This document shows, piece by piece, positions 1 to 9,845 of a stretch of 64,000 nucleotides of DNA (position 1 is the first letter of the stretch; the number at the start of each line of letters is the position of its first letter). The notes under the pieces were generated by a model. The model saw only the letters and a list, made by a program, of their open reading frames with translations, was not told the DNA's origin and ran no database searches. The stretch is from Pandoraea norimbergensis (GTDB lineage: Bacteria; Pseudomonadota; Gammaproteobacteria; Burkholderiales; Burkholderiaceae). The DNA lies in contig NZ_CP013480.3 in assembly GCF_001465545.3 (NCBI RefSeq), positions 4,340,001 to 4,404,000 of the forward strand, written 5' to 3'. The position numbers and the translations under genes were made by a program.

Positions 1-3000
1 CCGTTCGAACCCGCATTCGCCGTGCAGTTGATTCAGCGCCTGCGCTATCAGGACACCTCGCTGCAATGGCTAAACGAGCAGTTGGCGCGGCAGGGACATT
101 CGTCGGACGACGTCGTGCAGGCAGAGCACGCGAGTCAGGCGGCGGCCAACATGTCGGTGCGCAACCTGGTCGGCAGCCTGCGCGATATGCGCTCGTTCGA
201 CTGGCAGCCGCTGTTCGAGGACGTGAGTCTTGTCGACGCGCAGTTGCGCCGCAACCCCGGCTACGCCGAGATGGATTTCGCCACGCGCGACCAATACCGG
301 CATGAGATCGAGACACTGGCCGCGCGTTCGCCGCTCGCCGAGCTGGCCGTTGCCGACGCGTTGAATGCCAAGGCCGCAGCCGCCGCCCACGCGATGGCGC
401 ACCCGTCCACGCGCCCGCCGAACGGACTCGATCAGGCAACCGCTAGTCATGACATGCAACGGCGCGCTGATCCGGGCTATTACCTGCTGGCAGCGGGGCG
501 ACGCGAATTCGAGCGCGAAATCGGCTATCGGGTGCCGTTCGCGCAACGCTGTCTTCGCGCCTACACGTCACGTGGATCGGCGCTCTACATCGCCTCGATC
601 GTCGGCCTGAGCGCGTTGATTCTGGCCAACCCGCTGTGGCTGAGCCATCAGGCCGGCGTGAGCGTACTCGGGCTGCTGCTGCTCGCCATCTTCGCCGCCA
701 TCCCTGCCTCCGATCTGGCCGTCATGGCGATCGATCAAATACTGACCAAGTTGATCGTGCCGCGCCATTTGCCCCGCATGGCGCTCGCGCAGGGGGTTCC
801 TTCAACGCTGAAGACCTTTGTCGTGGTACCCACGCTGCTGACGAACGAAGCGGGCATTAACGAGCAAGTCGATCAGCTCGAACTGCACTATCTCGCCAAT
901 GCGGCGGGCGACGTGTACTTTGCGCTGCTCTCCGATTGGAAAGACGCCGATTCGGAGCATCTCGAGAGCGACCTGCCGCTGCTGACGGCTGCGAGTGAGC
1001 GTGTCGCGATGCTTAACGCCCGGTATGCCCATGTGAGTGGCAACTCGCCGCGATTCTTCCTGTTCCACCGTCGCCGTCTGTGGAACGAGGCGCAGCGCAA
1101 GTGGCTGGCGTGGGAGCGCAAGCGCGGCAAGCTCCACGAGTTCAATCGTCTGTTGCGCGGCGCCACCGACACGTCATTCGTGGACATCGACGGCGTGCCA
1201 CCGCAAGCCCCCACTGACGTGCGCTACGTCATCACCCTCGACAGCGACACGCGGCTGCCGATCGATGCGGTGCGCCAACTGGTAGGCACTGCCGCCCATC
1301 CGCTCAATCGACCGGGGATCGACCCGGTGACGCGTCGTGTCGTCGAAGGCTACGGCGTACTTCAGCCGCGCATTACGCCGTCGTTGCCGACGCTTCACGA
1401 AGGGTCGGTCTATCAGCGTTTGTTCTCCGGCCCGTGCGGTATCGATCCGTATGCGGGTGCCGTGTCGAACGTCTATCAGGACCTGCTTGGCGAAGGCAGC
1501 TACATCGGCAAGGGGCTGTATGTCGTCGACGCATTCGAAACGTCGCTCACGGGCAGAATCCCCGAGAACACCATTCTCAGCCACGACCTGTTCGAAGGTA
1601 TCTTCGCGCGCTGCGGGCTGGTGACCGATATCGAATTGTTCGAAGACTTCCCGTCGAACGCGCAGGTCGCTGCGGCCCGTCTGCACCGCTGGATACGCGG
1701 TGACTGGCAACTGTTGCCGTGGTTGTTCGGCACGAACGGTGAGAAGCTGCCTGCTGTCGGGCGCTGGAAGATGCTGGATAACCTGCGGCGCTCACTGTCG
1801 GCACCTGCGATGCTCGGCACGCTGCTCTGCGGCTGGATGCTGACGAATGCGCCGGTCGGCGTATGGACGAGTCTGGTGTTGCTCGCTATCAGCGCCCCCG
1901 CAATCGTGATGATCGGTCACGGCCTGTTTCCGGGCGAGCGAGGCATTTCGCTGCGCAGTCATTGGCGGGCGGTGGGACGCGACGTGCTCTGGGCCATCGG
2001 CCACACAGCCATCGTGGTCACCATGCTGGCCAACCACGCTTGGCTGGCCGCCGACGCCATCGCGCGCACCCTCTACCGCCTGCTGATCTCGCGCCGGCGC
2101 CTGTTGGAGTGGGTCACGGCCGCGCAGACCAAGTTGTTGGCCGGGCGCTCGGTCGGTGAGTTTTTCTGGTCACTGCGCGGTGCCATCGTCATCGCCGGGC
2201 TGGCCGCTGCGGCCGTGGCGTACTGGCGGCCGCACAGTCTGTTTGTTGCCGCGCCCTTTCTGCTGGCGTGGGCGGTCTCGCCACTGATTGCGCAATGGAT
2301 CAGCCACGCTGCGTGGCTAAAGCCGCTGCCCCGCCTTGCCGCCAGCGACGTGCCCGCGATGCGAATGGCTGGCCGGCGCATCTGGCGCTTCTTTGCCACG
2401 TTCGTGAGCGATGCCGAGCACCATCTGCCGCCGGACAACTTTCAGGAAGACCCGCTGCCCGTCGTCGCGCATCGCAGTTCGCCGACCAACTTCGGCCTCT
2501 ATCTGCTGTCAGTGCTGTCGGCACGTGACTTCGGCTGGATCGGCACGATGGAAGCCATCGAGCGGCTGGAGGCGACGCTGGGCACCTTGGCGCAGTTGCC
2601 CCGCTACCGGGGACATTTCTTCAACTGGTACGACACGCAAACGCTTGAGCCCCTGCTGCCGCAATACGTATCGACCGTCGACAGCGGCAATCTGGCGGCC
2701 CATCTGCTGGCCGTCATGGGCGGCTGTGCAGACATGGCCCGGCAATCGGTCTGTTCGACGACCCAGCTCGATGGCGTGCGCGATGCCGCCCGGCTGCTGC
2801 GCGACGCCATCGACCGCGAGCGTGACGACCGGCGCACGCTCACCGTCAATCGCAGCCAGTTGCTCGAAGGACTCGATGCCTTCGAACAAACGCTGATCGC
2901 ACCGCCGAGCGCCACCGCGACGGTCGGCGGCCCGTCCACGCCCCCTGCCACGGCGACCGAGGACTGGCGCTGGCGCTGGCATCTGCTGGACTCGCTGGCG

Positions 3001-6000
3001 ACCACGCTGGTCGATCTGGCTCAAACCTTCGCCCAAGAGCGCGGGGACGCCGCGCACAGTGAGGTACTCGCGTGGGCGAATGCCATCCGTGCCGACGTGA
3101 GCAGCCATCTGCGCGACCTGCCGCTGCATGCGGCGCCTGTCACAGACACTGCGCCCGACGATGACGATGAAGCCAGCGCCGCCGAGCCGGTCGACACCAC
3201 CGCGCGTGCGGCGATCGTCGCACGACTGGGTGCGGTGTCGCAGATGGCCCGCAAGCTGTTCGACGAGATGGAGTTCCAGTTCTTGTTCGACACCGACCGA
3301 CGGCTGTTTGCCGTCGGCTTCCGGGTGCACGAGGTCGAACTCGACAATTCGTACTACGACCTGCTGGCTTCCGAAGCCCACCTGACGAGCTTTATCGCCA
3401 TTGCGAAAGGCGACGTACCAGCCACGCACTGGTTCCGGCTGGGACGCAGCATGATCCCGTATGGCCGGTCGGCGGTGCTGATGTCGTGGTCGGGGTCAAT
3501 GTTCGAATATCTGATGCCCTCGCTGGTGATGCAATACCCGAGGCACAGCCTGCTGGACCTGAGTTGCGAATTGGCCGTTGCGTGCCAACGGGCGTATGGC
3601 CGCGAGCGCGATGTACCTTGGGGCATCTCGGAGTCCGTCTATAACGTGCGCGACCGGTCCCTGACCTATCAATACGCGGCGTTCGGCGTGCCGGAACTGG
3701 CGCTCAAGCGCGGCCTTGCGCAGAATCTGGTCATCGCGCCCTATGCCACGGCCCTCGCGGCCATGTTTGACGCGCCCCACGCCGTTGCCAACTTTCAGCG
3801 CCTCGACGCGGCCGGTGGTCGTGGCGTCTACGGCTATTACGACGCGGTCGACTACACGCCCTCACGACTGCCGCAAAACTGTACCGCTGTGCCTGTTCGC
3901 ACTTACATGGCCCATCACCAAGGCATGGCGCTGGTGGCCATGGCCAACGTGCTGCTCGGCGGCGTCATGCGTCAGCGCTTTCATCGACAGCCGCTGGTGC
4001 ACGCCGCCGACCTCCTGCTGCATGAGGCCAACCCGCGAGAAATCGGCGTCGTCGACCTGACCCCCGATGTGGCCGATACCGTGCGCGCCGCCCAGACGAC
4101 CGTGCCGGTAGTGCGGCGCTATCAGTCCGCCAATCAGGCCATCCCGTCGACCCACTTGCTGTCCAACGGCGAGTACTCGGTGATGGTCACCACGGCCGGT
4201 TCGGGCTACAGCCTCTGTGCCGGCCTCGCCGTCACACGCTGGCGCGAAGACCCGACCTGCGATGCGTGGGGCAGCCACCTGTTCCTGCGCGATACCGCGA
4301 GCGGCGAGGTGTGGTCCGCCGCGTTTCAGCCGCTGGGCCTCGACCCCGAACGCTACGAGGTGTCGTTCTCGGAAGACCGTGCCTGCATCGTTCGTCAGGA
4401 AGGCTCGATCATCACGTCGCTGGAGATCATGGTTTCGCCCGAAGACAACGCCGAGATCCGGCGTCTGTCGATTACCAACGCGGGCGCCGACAGTCACGAA
4501 ATCGAAGTGACCTCCTATGCCGAAGTCGTGCTCGCCCCGATGGCGACCGACGCGGCGCATCCGGCCTTCTCCAACCTGTTTGTCCAGACCGAATATCTGC
4601 CCGAAGTGCACGGGCTGGTTGCCATGCGACGCCCGCGCAGCAGCACGGACACCCCCGTCTGGGCCGCACACGTGCTGGCAAGCGCAACGCCGGGCGATAA
4701 CGTCGGATACGAAACCGATCGGGTCTGCTTCCTAGGGCGTGGCCGTTCAATCCGCAATGCCGTTGCGATCATGGACGGCCGGCCGCTGTCGAATACCGTC
4801 GGCTCGGTGCTCGACCCGATTTTCAGCCTGCGCAAGCGCGTGACCATTGCGGCAGGCGCGACCGAACATATTGTCTTTGCCACGATGGTGGCCGACTCGC
4901 AGGACGCCATCCGCGATCTGACCGACAAGTACCACGACCCCGCGTGCTTCGAGCGCGCCTCGACGCTCGCGTGGACGCAAGGTCAGGTCAATCTGCATCA
5001 CTTGGGCATCACCGCCGACGAGGCCCACCTCTTCCAGTACCTCGCCAATCGCGTGCTTTATTCAGACCCCGTGATGCGCCCCGGCGGCGACCTTCTCAAG
5101 CGCAACACGCTGAGCGTGCAGGCGCTATGGAAGTTCAGCATCTCTGGCGACCTGCCGATCGTGCTGGTGCGGGTGGACGATATGGATGACCGCGACACCG
5201 TCAGACAACTGCTGCGCGCGCATGAGTACTGGCAGGGCAAGGGGCTGCCGGTCGATCTGGTGATATTGAACGAGCGCAAGGTGTCTTACATTCAAGAGTT
5301 GCAAGGCGCGCTGCAAACGATGGTAAGCGGCGCGCAGGTGACGCCGGCCCCCGGATCGCGTCATGGTGGCATCTTCGTGCTTCGCGCCGATGCGATGGCG
5401 CCCGACGAACTGACCTTGTTGCTCAGTACTGCACGCGCGGTGCTGGCGGGTGCCAAGCAAGGCAGTTTGGAAGAACAGGTGGTGCGTATGCGTCGCGTCG
5501 AGAGCCGCCGCGTCGTGCCCGTCGCCCACGTTCATGCGGAACGTGCACAAGACGTCGACGACACCCCCGCCGCGCTGCCGGTGCTGGAGTGTTTCAACGG
5601 GCTGGGTGGCTTCGCCGAACAAGGTGCGGAATACGTCACCGTACTGGGCCGGGGCCAGCGCACGCCGGCGCCATGGATCAACATCGTGGCCAACCCGAAT
5701 TTCGGCTTTCAGGTCTCCGAGTCGGGCGCCGGCTACACGTGGGCGGAGAACAGTCACGAGAACCAACTGACGACGTGGTCGAACGACCCCGTCGCGGACC
5801 CTTGCAGCGAAGCGTTCTACCTGCGTGACGACGAGAGCGGCGAGCTGTGGACGCCAACGGCGTTGCCGATTCGTCTGGAAAACACGCGATACATCGCAGC
5901 CCACGGTCACGGTTACAGCCGATTCGAGCACACCGCGCATGGCATCAGAAGCGAGTTGACGCAGTTCGTCAGTTGGCACGACCCGGTCAAGCTCTCGGTG

Positions 6001-8001
6001 CTCACGCTCGAGAACCGGTCACGGCATCATCGAAAGCTCTCGGTGACGGGCTATGTGGAATGGGTGCTTGGCAGCGATCGTGCCGCCAATGCCCCGTTCA
6101 TCGTGACCGAGATCGATCCGGCGACCGGCGCCATGCTGGCAAGCAATCGCCGCAACGCCGAGTTTGGCGAGCGCATCGCGTTTATCGACTGGCTCGGCAA
6201 ACAAACCGGCTGGACCGGGGATCGAACCGAGTTCATCGGCCGAAATGGCAATCTTTCACAGCCGGTGGCGCTCGCGAGAGAGGTATCGCTAAGCAACTGG
6301 ACCGGCGCGGGTCTCGACCCGTGTGGTGCACTGCTCACACAGGTTTCACTGGCACCGGGTGAGCGCGTGCAATTGACGTTCATGCTCGGTCAGGCGGCCG
6401 ATCGCGACTCGGCACGCCAATGGATCCAGCAATACCGCCGGCAGCCACCGCTCGACGTGCTGGCCGACGCCAAGACGCAGTGGCACGACATCCTGACTCA
6501 ACTACAAGTGGAGACACCCGATCGCACCGCCGATCTGATGGTGAACGGCTGGCTCCTGTATCAGGTCATCGCGTGCCGCATGTGGGCGCGCACGGCGTTC
6601 TATCAGGCGAGCGGTGCCTACGGATTTCGTGACCAGCTTCAGGATTCGATGGCGCTGACGCTCACTCGCCCCGACCTGACACGCGCCCACTTGCTGAAAG
6701 CTGCGGCGCATCAATTCGCAGAGGGCGATGTGCAGCACTGGTGGCATCCGCCGGCGGATCGCGGCGTGCGCACCCATATTTCCGACGACCGGTTGTGGCT
6801 CCCTTACGTGCTGGCGCACTACCTCGACCAGACCGGCGATCTGGCCGTACTCGACGAGCGCGTGCCATATCTGGAGGGGCCGTCGGTCCCGGCAGACGAT
6901 GAGAACGCGTACTTCGCACCGACAGTGAGCTCGGTGACCGGCACCTTGTTCGAGCATTGCGAGCGCGCTATCGAATGCAGCCTGACCACGGGCATGCATG
7001 GTTTGCCGTTGATCGGCGGCGGCGACTGGAACGACGGGTTGAATCGCGTGGGTTATCAAGGCAAGGGCGAAAGCATCTGGCTCGGCTGGTTTCTGTACGC
7101 CACGCTGAGCGCATTCGCCCCCATCGCCGACGCACGCGGCGCAACACTCGCCGCCAAGCGATGGCGCGAGCACGCTCGGAAGCTGAAAGCGGCGTTGAAC
7201 AACGGCGCTTGGGACGGCGCATGGTATCTGCGCGCGTACTTCGACGACGGCACGCCGCTGGGCAGAGCCGGTGACGCCGAGTGCCGTATCGACTCGATCG
7301 CGCAAAGCTGGAGTGTGATTTCCGGCGCGGGAGAAGCCGAACGGCAGCGCCGTGCGATGGAATCGGTCGAGCATTATCTGGTGCGCTCCGGCGACGATCT
7401 GGTGCTGCTGCTGACACCGCCGTTCGACAAAACACCGCTGGACCCCGGGTATATCAAGGGTTACGTGCCGGGTGTGCGGGAGAATGGCGGCCAGTACACC
7501 CATGCGGCTGCGTGGTGCATGATCGCGCACGCCATGCTCGGCGACGGCGATCGGGCGAGCGAGATGTTCAAGATGCTCAATCCGATCAACCATGCGAGCA
7601 CCCGCGCGGGTGTACACGCCTACAAGGTGGAACCCTACGTGATGGCGGGCGATGTCTACGCCGCCCCCGCCCACGTGCGGCGCGGCGGATGGACGTGGTA
7701 CACGGGTTCCGCCGGATGGATGTATCGCGGCGCGGTGGAATACATCCTCGGCGTGAAAAAGCACAGCGAGTCGCTGACACTCGCCCCTTGCATCCCGCAC
7801 GAGTGGCGGCAATTCCGACTCACTTACCGGCATGGCAAGTCGCGCTATCTCGTGACGTTCACGAACCCGCAGGGGGTGACTCAGGGGATTGCTTCGATCG
7901 ATGTCGACGGTGAACGACTGCCGCCGGGGTCGAAACGCGTCGCCTTGGTCGACGACGGTCGTGAGCACACTGTCAGCGTCGTGATGGGGGTGGTGAGTTG
8001 A
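1..8001 (+). CDS. ndvB: Cyclic beta-1,2-glucan synthase NdvB/ChvB, 5' end outside the window
   Basis: This inner-membrane enzyme builds cyclic beta-1,2-glucan from UDP-glucose, a periplasmic osmoprotectant and host-interaction polymer. The reading frame is open from base 1, so the true start lies upstream; the GTG at 22 is only the first internal start codon. Numbering from that GTG, the order matches the family. A family-2-type glycosyltransferase domain has DSDTR near 406, HDLFEG near 521 and RWIRGDWQL near 556. It is set among hydrophobic segments near 190-240, 590-680 and 715-760. A glycoamylase-like domain follows, with WGISESVYN near 1200 and TYMAHHQGMAL near 1295. Then come GH94 phosphorylase-like sections ending in GGGDWNDGLNRVG near 2335, which carries the expected acidic residue. 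At least 2,666 codons are present, close to the roughly 2,800-2,900 usual for the family. No NdvA exporter gene is in the window. Function is known for the family; activity here is inferred. Confidence 0.95.
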   Translation, partial: PFEPAFAVQLIQRLRYQDTSLQWLNEQLARQGHSSDDVVQAEHASQAAANMSVRNLVGSLRDMRSFDWQPLFEDVSLVDAQLRRNPGYAEMDFATRDQYRHEIETLAARSPLAELAVADALNAKAAAAAHAMAHPSTRPPNGLDQATASHDMQRRADPGYYLLAAGRREFEREIGYRVPFAQRCLRAYTSRGSALYIASIVGLSALILANPLWLSHQAGVSVLGLLLLAIFAAIPASDLAVMAIDQILTKLIVPRHLPRMALAQGVPSTLKTFVVVPTLLTNEAGINEQVDQLELHYLANAAGDVYFALLSDWKDADSEHLESDLPLLTAASERVAMLNARYAHVSGNSPRFFLFHRRRLWNEAQRKWLAWERKRGKLHEFNRLLRGATDTSFVDIDGVPPQAPTDVRYVITLDSDTRLPIDAVRQLVGTAAHPLNRPGIDPVTRRVVEGYGVLQPRITPSLPTLHEGSVYQRLFSGPCGIDPYAGAVSNVYQDLLGEGSYIGKGLYVVDAFETSLTGRIPENTILSHDLFEGIFARCGLVTDIELFEDFPSNAQVAAARLHRWIRGDWQLLPWLFGTNGEKLPAVGRWKMLDNLRRSLSAPAMLGTLLCGWMLTNAPVGVWTSLVLLAISAPAIVMIGHGLFPGERGISLRSHWRAVGRDVLWAIGHTAIVVTMLANHAWLAADAIARTLYRLLISRRRLLEWVTAAQTKLLAGRSVGEFFWSLRGAIVIAGLAAAAVAYWRPHSLFVAAPFLLAWAVSPLIAQWISHAAWLKPLPRLAASDVPAMRMAGRRIWRFFATFVSDAEHHLPPDNFQEDPLPVVAHRSSPTNFGLYLLSVLSARDFGWIGTMEAIERLEATLGTLAQLPRYRGHFFNWYDTQTLEPLLPQYVSTVDSGNLAAHLLAVMGGCADMARQSVCSTTQLDGVRDAARLLRDAIDRERDDRRTLTVNRSQLLEGLDAFEQTLIAPPSATATVGGPSTPPATATEDWRWRWHLLDSLATTLVDLAQTFAQERGDAAHSEVLAWANAIRADVSSHLRDLPLHAAPVTDTAPDDDDEASAAEPVDTTARAAIVARLGAVSQMARKLFDEMEFQFLFDTDRRLFAVGFRVHEVELDNSYYDLLASEAHLTSFIAIAKGDVPATHWFRLGRSMIPYGRSAVLMSWSGSMFEYLMPSLVMQYPRHSLLDLSCELAVACQRAYGRERDVPWGISESVYNVRDRSLTYQYAAFGVPELALKRGLAQNLVIAPYATALAAMFDAPHAVANFQRLDAAGGRGVYGYYDAVDYTPSRLPQNCTAVPVRTYMAHHQGMALVAMANVLLGGVMRQRFHRQPLVHAADLLLHEANPREIGVVDLTPDVADTVRAAQTTVPVVRRYQSANQAIPSTHLLSNGEYSVMVTTAGSGYSLCAGLAVTRWREDPTCDAWGSHLFLRDTASGEVWSAAFQPLGLDPERYEVSFSEDRACIVRQEGSIITSLEIMVSPEDNAEIRRLSITNAGADSHEIEVTSYAEVVLAPMATDAAHPAFSNLFVQTEYLPEVHGLVAMRRPRSSTDTPVWAAHVLASATPGDNVGYETDRVCFLGRGRSIRNAVAIMDGRPLSNTVGSVLDPIFSLRKRVTIAAGATEHIVFATMVADSQDAIRDLTDKYHDPACFERASTLAWTQGQVNLHHLGITADEAHLFQYLANRVLYSDPVMRPGGDLLKRNTLSVQALWKFSISGDLPIVLVRVDDMDDRDTVRQLLRAHEYWQGKGLPVDLVILNERKVSYIQELQGALQTMVSGAQVTPAPGSRHGGIFVLRADAMAPDELTLLLSTARAVLAGAKQGSLEEQVVRMRRVESRRVVPVAHVHAERAQDVDDTPAALPVLECFNGLGGFAEQGAEYVTVLGRGQRTPAPWINIVANPNFGFQVSESGAGYTWAENSHENQLTTWSNDPVADPCSEAFYLRDDESGELWTPTALPIRLENTRYIAAHGHGYSRFEHTAHGIRSELTQFVSWHDPVKLSVLTLENRSRHHRKLSVTGYVEWVLGSDRAANAPFIVTEIDPATGAMLASNRRNAEFGERIAFIDWLGKQTGWTGDRTEFIGRNGNLSQPVALAREVSLSNWTGAGLDPCGALLTQVSLAPGERVQLTFMLGQAADRDSARQWIQQYRRQPPLDVLADAKTQWHDILTQLQVETPDRTADLMVNGWLLYQVIACRMWARTAFYQASGAYGFRDQLQDSMALTLTRPDLTRAHLLKAAAHQFAEGDVQHWWHPPADRGVRTHISDDRLWLPYVLAHYLDQTGDLAVLDERVPYLEGPSVPADDENAYFAPTVSSVTGTLFEHCERAIECSLTTGMHGLPLIGGGDWNDGLNRVGYQGKGESIWLGWFLYATLSAFAPIADARGATLAAKRWREHARKLKAALNNGAWDGAWYLRAYFDDGTPLGRAGDAECRIDSIAQSWSVISGAGEAERQRRAMESVEHYLVRSGDDLVLLLTPPFDKTPLDPGYIKGYVPGVRENGGQYTHAAAWCMIAHAMLGDGDRASEMFKMLNPINHASTRAGVHAYKVEPYVMAGDVYAAPAHVRRGGWTWYTGSAGWMYRGAVEYILGVKKHSESLTLAPCIPHEWRQFRLTYRHGKSRYLVTFTNPQGVTQGIASIDVDGERLPPGSKRVALVDDGREHTVSVVMGVVS

Positions 8002-8040
8002 ATCGCCCTCCCCCATGACGCCAAATTGCACGGCCCGCTA

Positions 8041-9069
8041 TCAGGGCACCAGCACGATCTTCGAGCCGATCTTGTTGCGTGCCATCTCGAACCCATCGAT
8101 GGCCTGCGCCAGCGGCAACCGGTGCGTGACCATCGGTGCGAGCGCCGCGTGGTTCGCCACCAGAAAATCGCGCACTTCCTGCCACGTCGCGCGTGTCGCC
8201 CGATACGTCCCGCGAATCTGGTGACGCTGGCGTACGAGCTTCGCGCCATCGAAGCTGATCGGCTTGCCGTGGATGCCACAGACCACGAACACGCCCGACG
8301 GACGCAACACATCCAGCCCGGCTTGCACCGCCGCGCCAACGCCCGTCGCCTCAATGACGACGTCGTATTCGTTCTCGCCCAATAGCGTGCGCATCGCGCC
8401 TTCAGGGGCGCCGTCGAGATCCAGCGTGGCGTCGATACCCAGCGCACGGGCCGTCGCGAGACGTTCTGCGTCGTTGTGCCCAACGATCGCCACGCGAGCA
8501 CCGCGCGCCTTCGCCAGCACGGCAATGGCCTGACCGATCGTGCCGGGGCCCATGACCAGCACACGGTCACCTGCGCGCACCTGCGCCGTCTTCACCGCCG
8601 ACATCCCGATGGACAGCGGCTCCGCCAGCGACGCGACACCGGCATCCAGCCCGGGGGGCAGCGTCAGACAGTTGCGCGCGGGGACTCGCACACGGCTGGC
8701 AAATGCACCGTCGCGCATCATGCCGATACCCCGGCGGTCACGGCATTCATCGACGCGTCCGGAAACGCAGTATTCGCACACGCCGCATTCGACCGAAGGG
8801 ATAACCACGACAGCATCGCCGACTTGCAGCGTATCGACCGCCGCACCGAGGGTCGCGACGCGGCCCGCGAATTCGTGGCCCAGCGTCACGGGGAATGCGG
8901 ATCGCAGGAAGTCATAGCCGCCCGACCAATCGTAGATGTGAACATCGCTGCCGCAAATACCGGCGGCTGTCACGTCGACGATGACATCGAGCGCGCCGGG
9001 CTGGTCCGGTTCGGGAACGTCGCGCCACTCAAGGCCAAAGGCAGCGGTCGTTTTCTGAAGGGCTTTCAT
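8041..9069 (-). CDS. Zinc-dependent medium-chain alcohol (sorbitol/threonine-type) dehydrogenase
   Basis: Cytosolic MDR-family dehydrogenase that would oxidise a polyol or hydroxy acid with NAD(P). Visible are the catalytic-zinc segment GICGSDVH and GHEFAG, the four-cysteine structural-zinc lobe in ECGVCEYCVSGRVDEC, and a Rossmann motif VLVMGPGTIGQA. I start it at the ATG giving MKALQKTTA (342 residues) because a GGAG lies 9 bases upstream; a 13-residue longer form is possible. It is the last gene of a minus-strand run with an EthD-like protein, an AAHS-type MFS transporter and a porin, so a peripheral catabolic step is likely. The substrate cannot be told from sequence: L-galactonate, L-idonate, sorbitol and threonine dehydrogenases all look like this. 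It converges on ndvB with only 39 bases between. Confidence 0.85.
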   Translation of the reverse strand: MKALQKTTAAFGLEWRDVPEPDQPGALDVIVDVTAAGICGSDVHIYDWSGGYDFLRSAFPVTLGHEFAGRVATLGAAVDTLQVGDAVVVIPSVECGVCEYCVSGRVDECRDRRGIGMMRDGAFASRVRVPARNCLTLPPGLDAGVASLAEPLSIGMSAVKTAQVRAGDRVLVMGPGTIGQAIAVLAKARGARVAIVGHNDAERLATARALGIDATLDLDGAPEGAMRTLLGENEYDVVIEATGVGAAVQAGLDVLRPSGVFVVCGIHGKPISFDGAKLVRQRHQIRGTYRATRATWQEVRDFLVANHAALAPMVTHRLPLAQAIDGFEMARNKIGSKIVLVP

Positions 9070-9114
9070 TCGGGGGGCTCCATCAATCTTGTTTCTTTGC
9101 ATCGCCACACACGA

Positions 9115-9804
9115 TTACCGTGTGCGGCGCAGCGACGCATCGACATCATCGTGGCCGATCGCGAAGATCAGCGAATACACATCGACGGCAGGCGGTGCCA
9201 ACACCGGCAGCGCATCCGCTGCGAGCGACGCAATGCGCTCACGCAATGCCTCCGCCGCCGCAATATCCTCCGTCTCGACTAGCAGAACATGCGTGGGCAT
9301 GTCGGCCGCCGTCCAGTGGGCAAAGGCGTTCGGCTGTGCGTCGAAAACCTCACCCAGATGCGCGGCGACGGCACCGTCCAGTGCTGCACACGCCTCCAAC
9401 AATGGCGGGATGGCGCCTAGCGACGACGACGCCGGGGTATCTGTTTGCAGGCGAACGCAAGCAACTGCTCCGCCAGTGCCACCACCCACCGACCCGAGCG
9501 TCCGGCAAGGTGCACGCAGCACGTTCGTCAAGGTCGAGCGCATGTTGGCCGACCACGGCGTCGGCTCGTCGATCACGTTCAGGTACGCCATCGAACGGAA
9601 GACTTCGGGCGACACCGCACCGTAGGCGGTGAAATACTCCCGCTGTCCCGGCAGCGCATGCCGATAGCGCCGCCCCTCGATAAAGCCGTCGATACCGACG
9701 CGCTCCGGCACATGCTCGCGCGTATGCCAGCGGTTGTATTCCTGCGCATGCTGCGGCGTAACGTCGTTCCAGAGAGCGAGAAACGCCGGACCGGGAAATG
9801 CCAT
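9115..9804 (-). CDS. EthD-like (dimeric alpha-beta barrel) protein of unknown function
   Basis: A 229-residue soluble protein with no signal peptide or membrane segment. The N-terminal half has the LALWNDV...YNRWHTREHVPERVGI pattern seen in EthD-like and DUF4286-like dimeric ferredoxin-fold proteins, which often assist the breakdown of aromatic or lactone compounds. The second half (about 110-229) looks like a weaker repeat of the same fold, with THVLLVETED near 170. It sits 41 bases downstream of the MFS transporter and 45 upstream of the dehydrogenase, so co-transcription is likely. No convincing Shine-Dalgarno site precedes the ATG. The reaction is unknown. Confidence 0.65.
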   Translation of the reverse strand: MAFPGPAFLALWNDVTPQHAQEYNRWHTREHVPERVGIDGFIEGRRYRHALPGQREYFTAYGAVSPEVFRSMAYLNVIDEPTPWSANMRSTLTNVLRAPCRTLGSVGGGTGGAVACVRLQTDTPASSSLGAIPPLLEACAALDGAVAAHLGEVFDAQPNAFAHWTAADMPTHVLLVETEDIAAAEALRERIASLAADALPVLAPPAVDVYSLIFAIGHDDVDASLRRTR

Positions 9805-9845
9805 GAGTCGTGGTGTCCAGTAGTCGTGAAAGAAGTGGTCAGTGA

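Noticed and set aside
6502..8031. A 509-codon open frame antisense to ndvB
   Set aside because: It is Arg/His/Ala-rich, has no recognisable motif and lies opposite a clear, conserved enzyme domain. Long antisense frames are expected in DNA this GC-rich.
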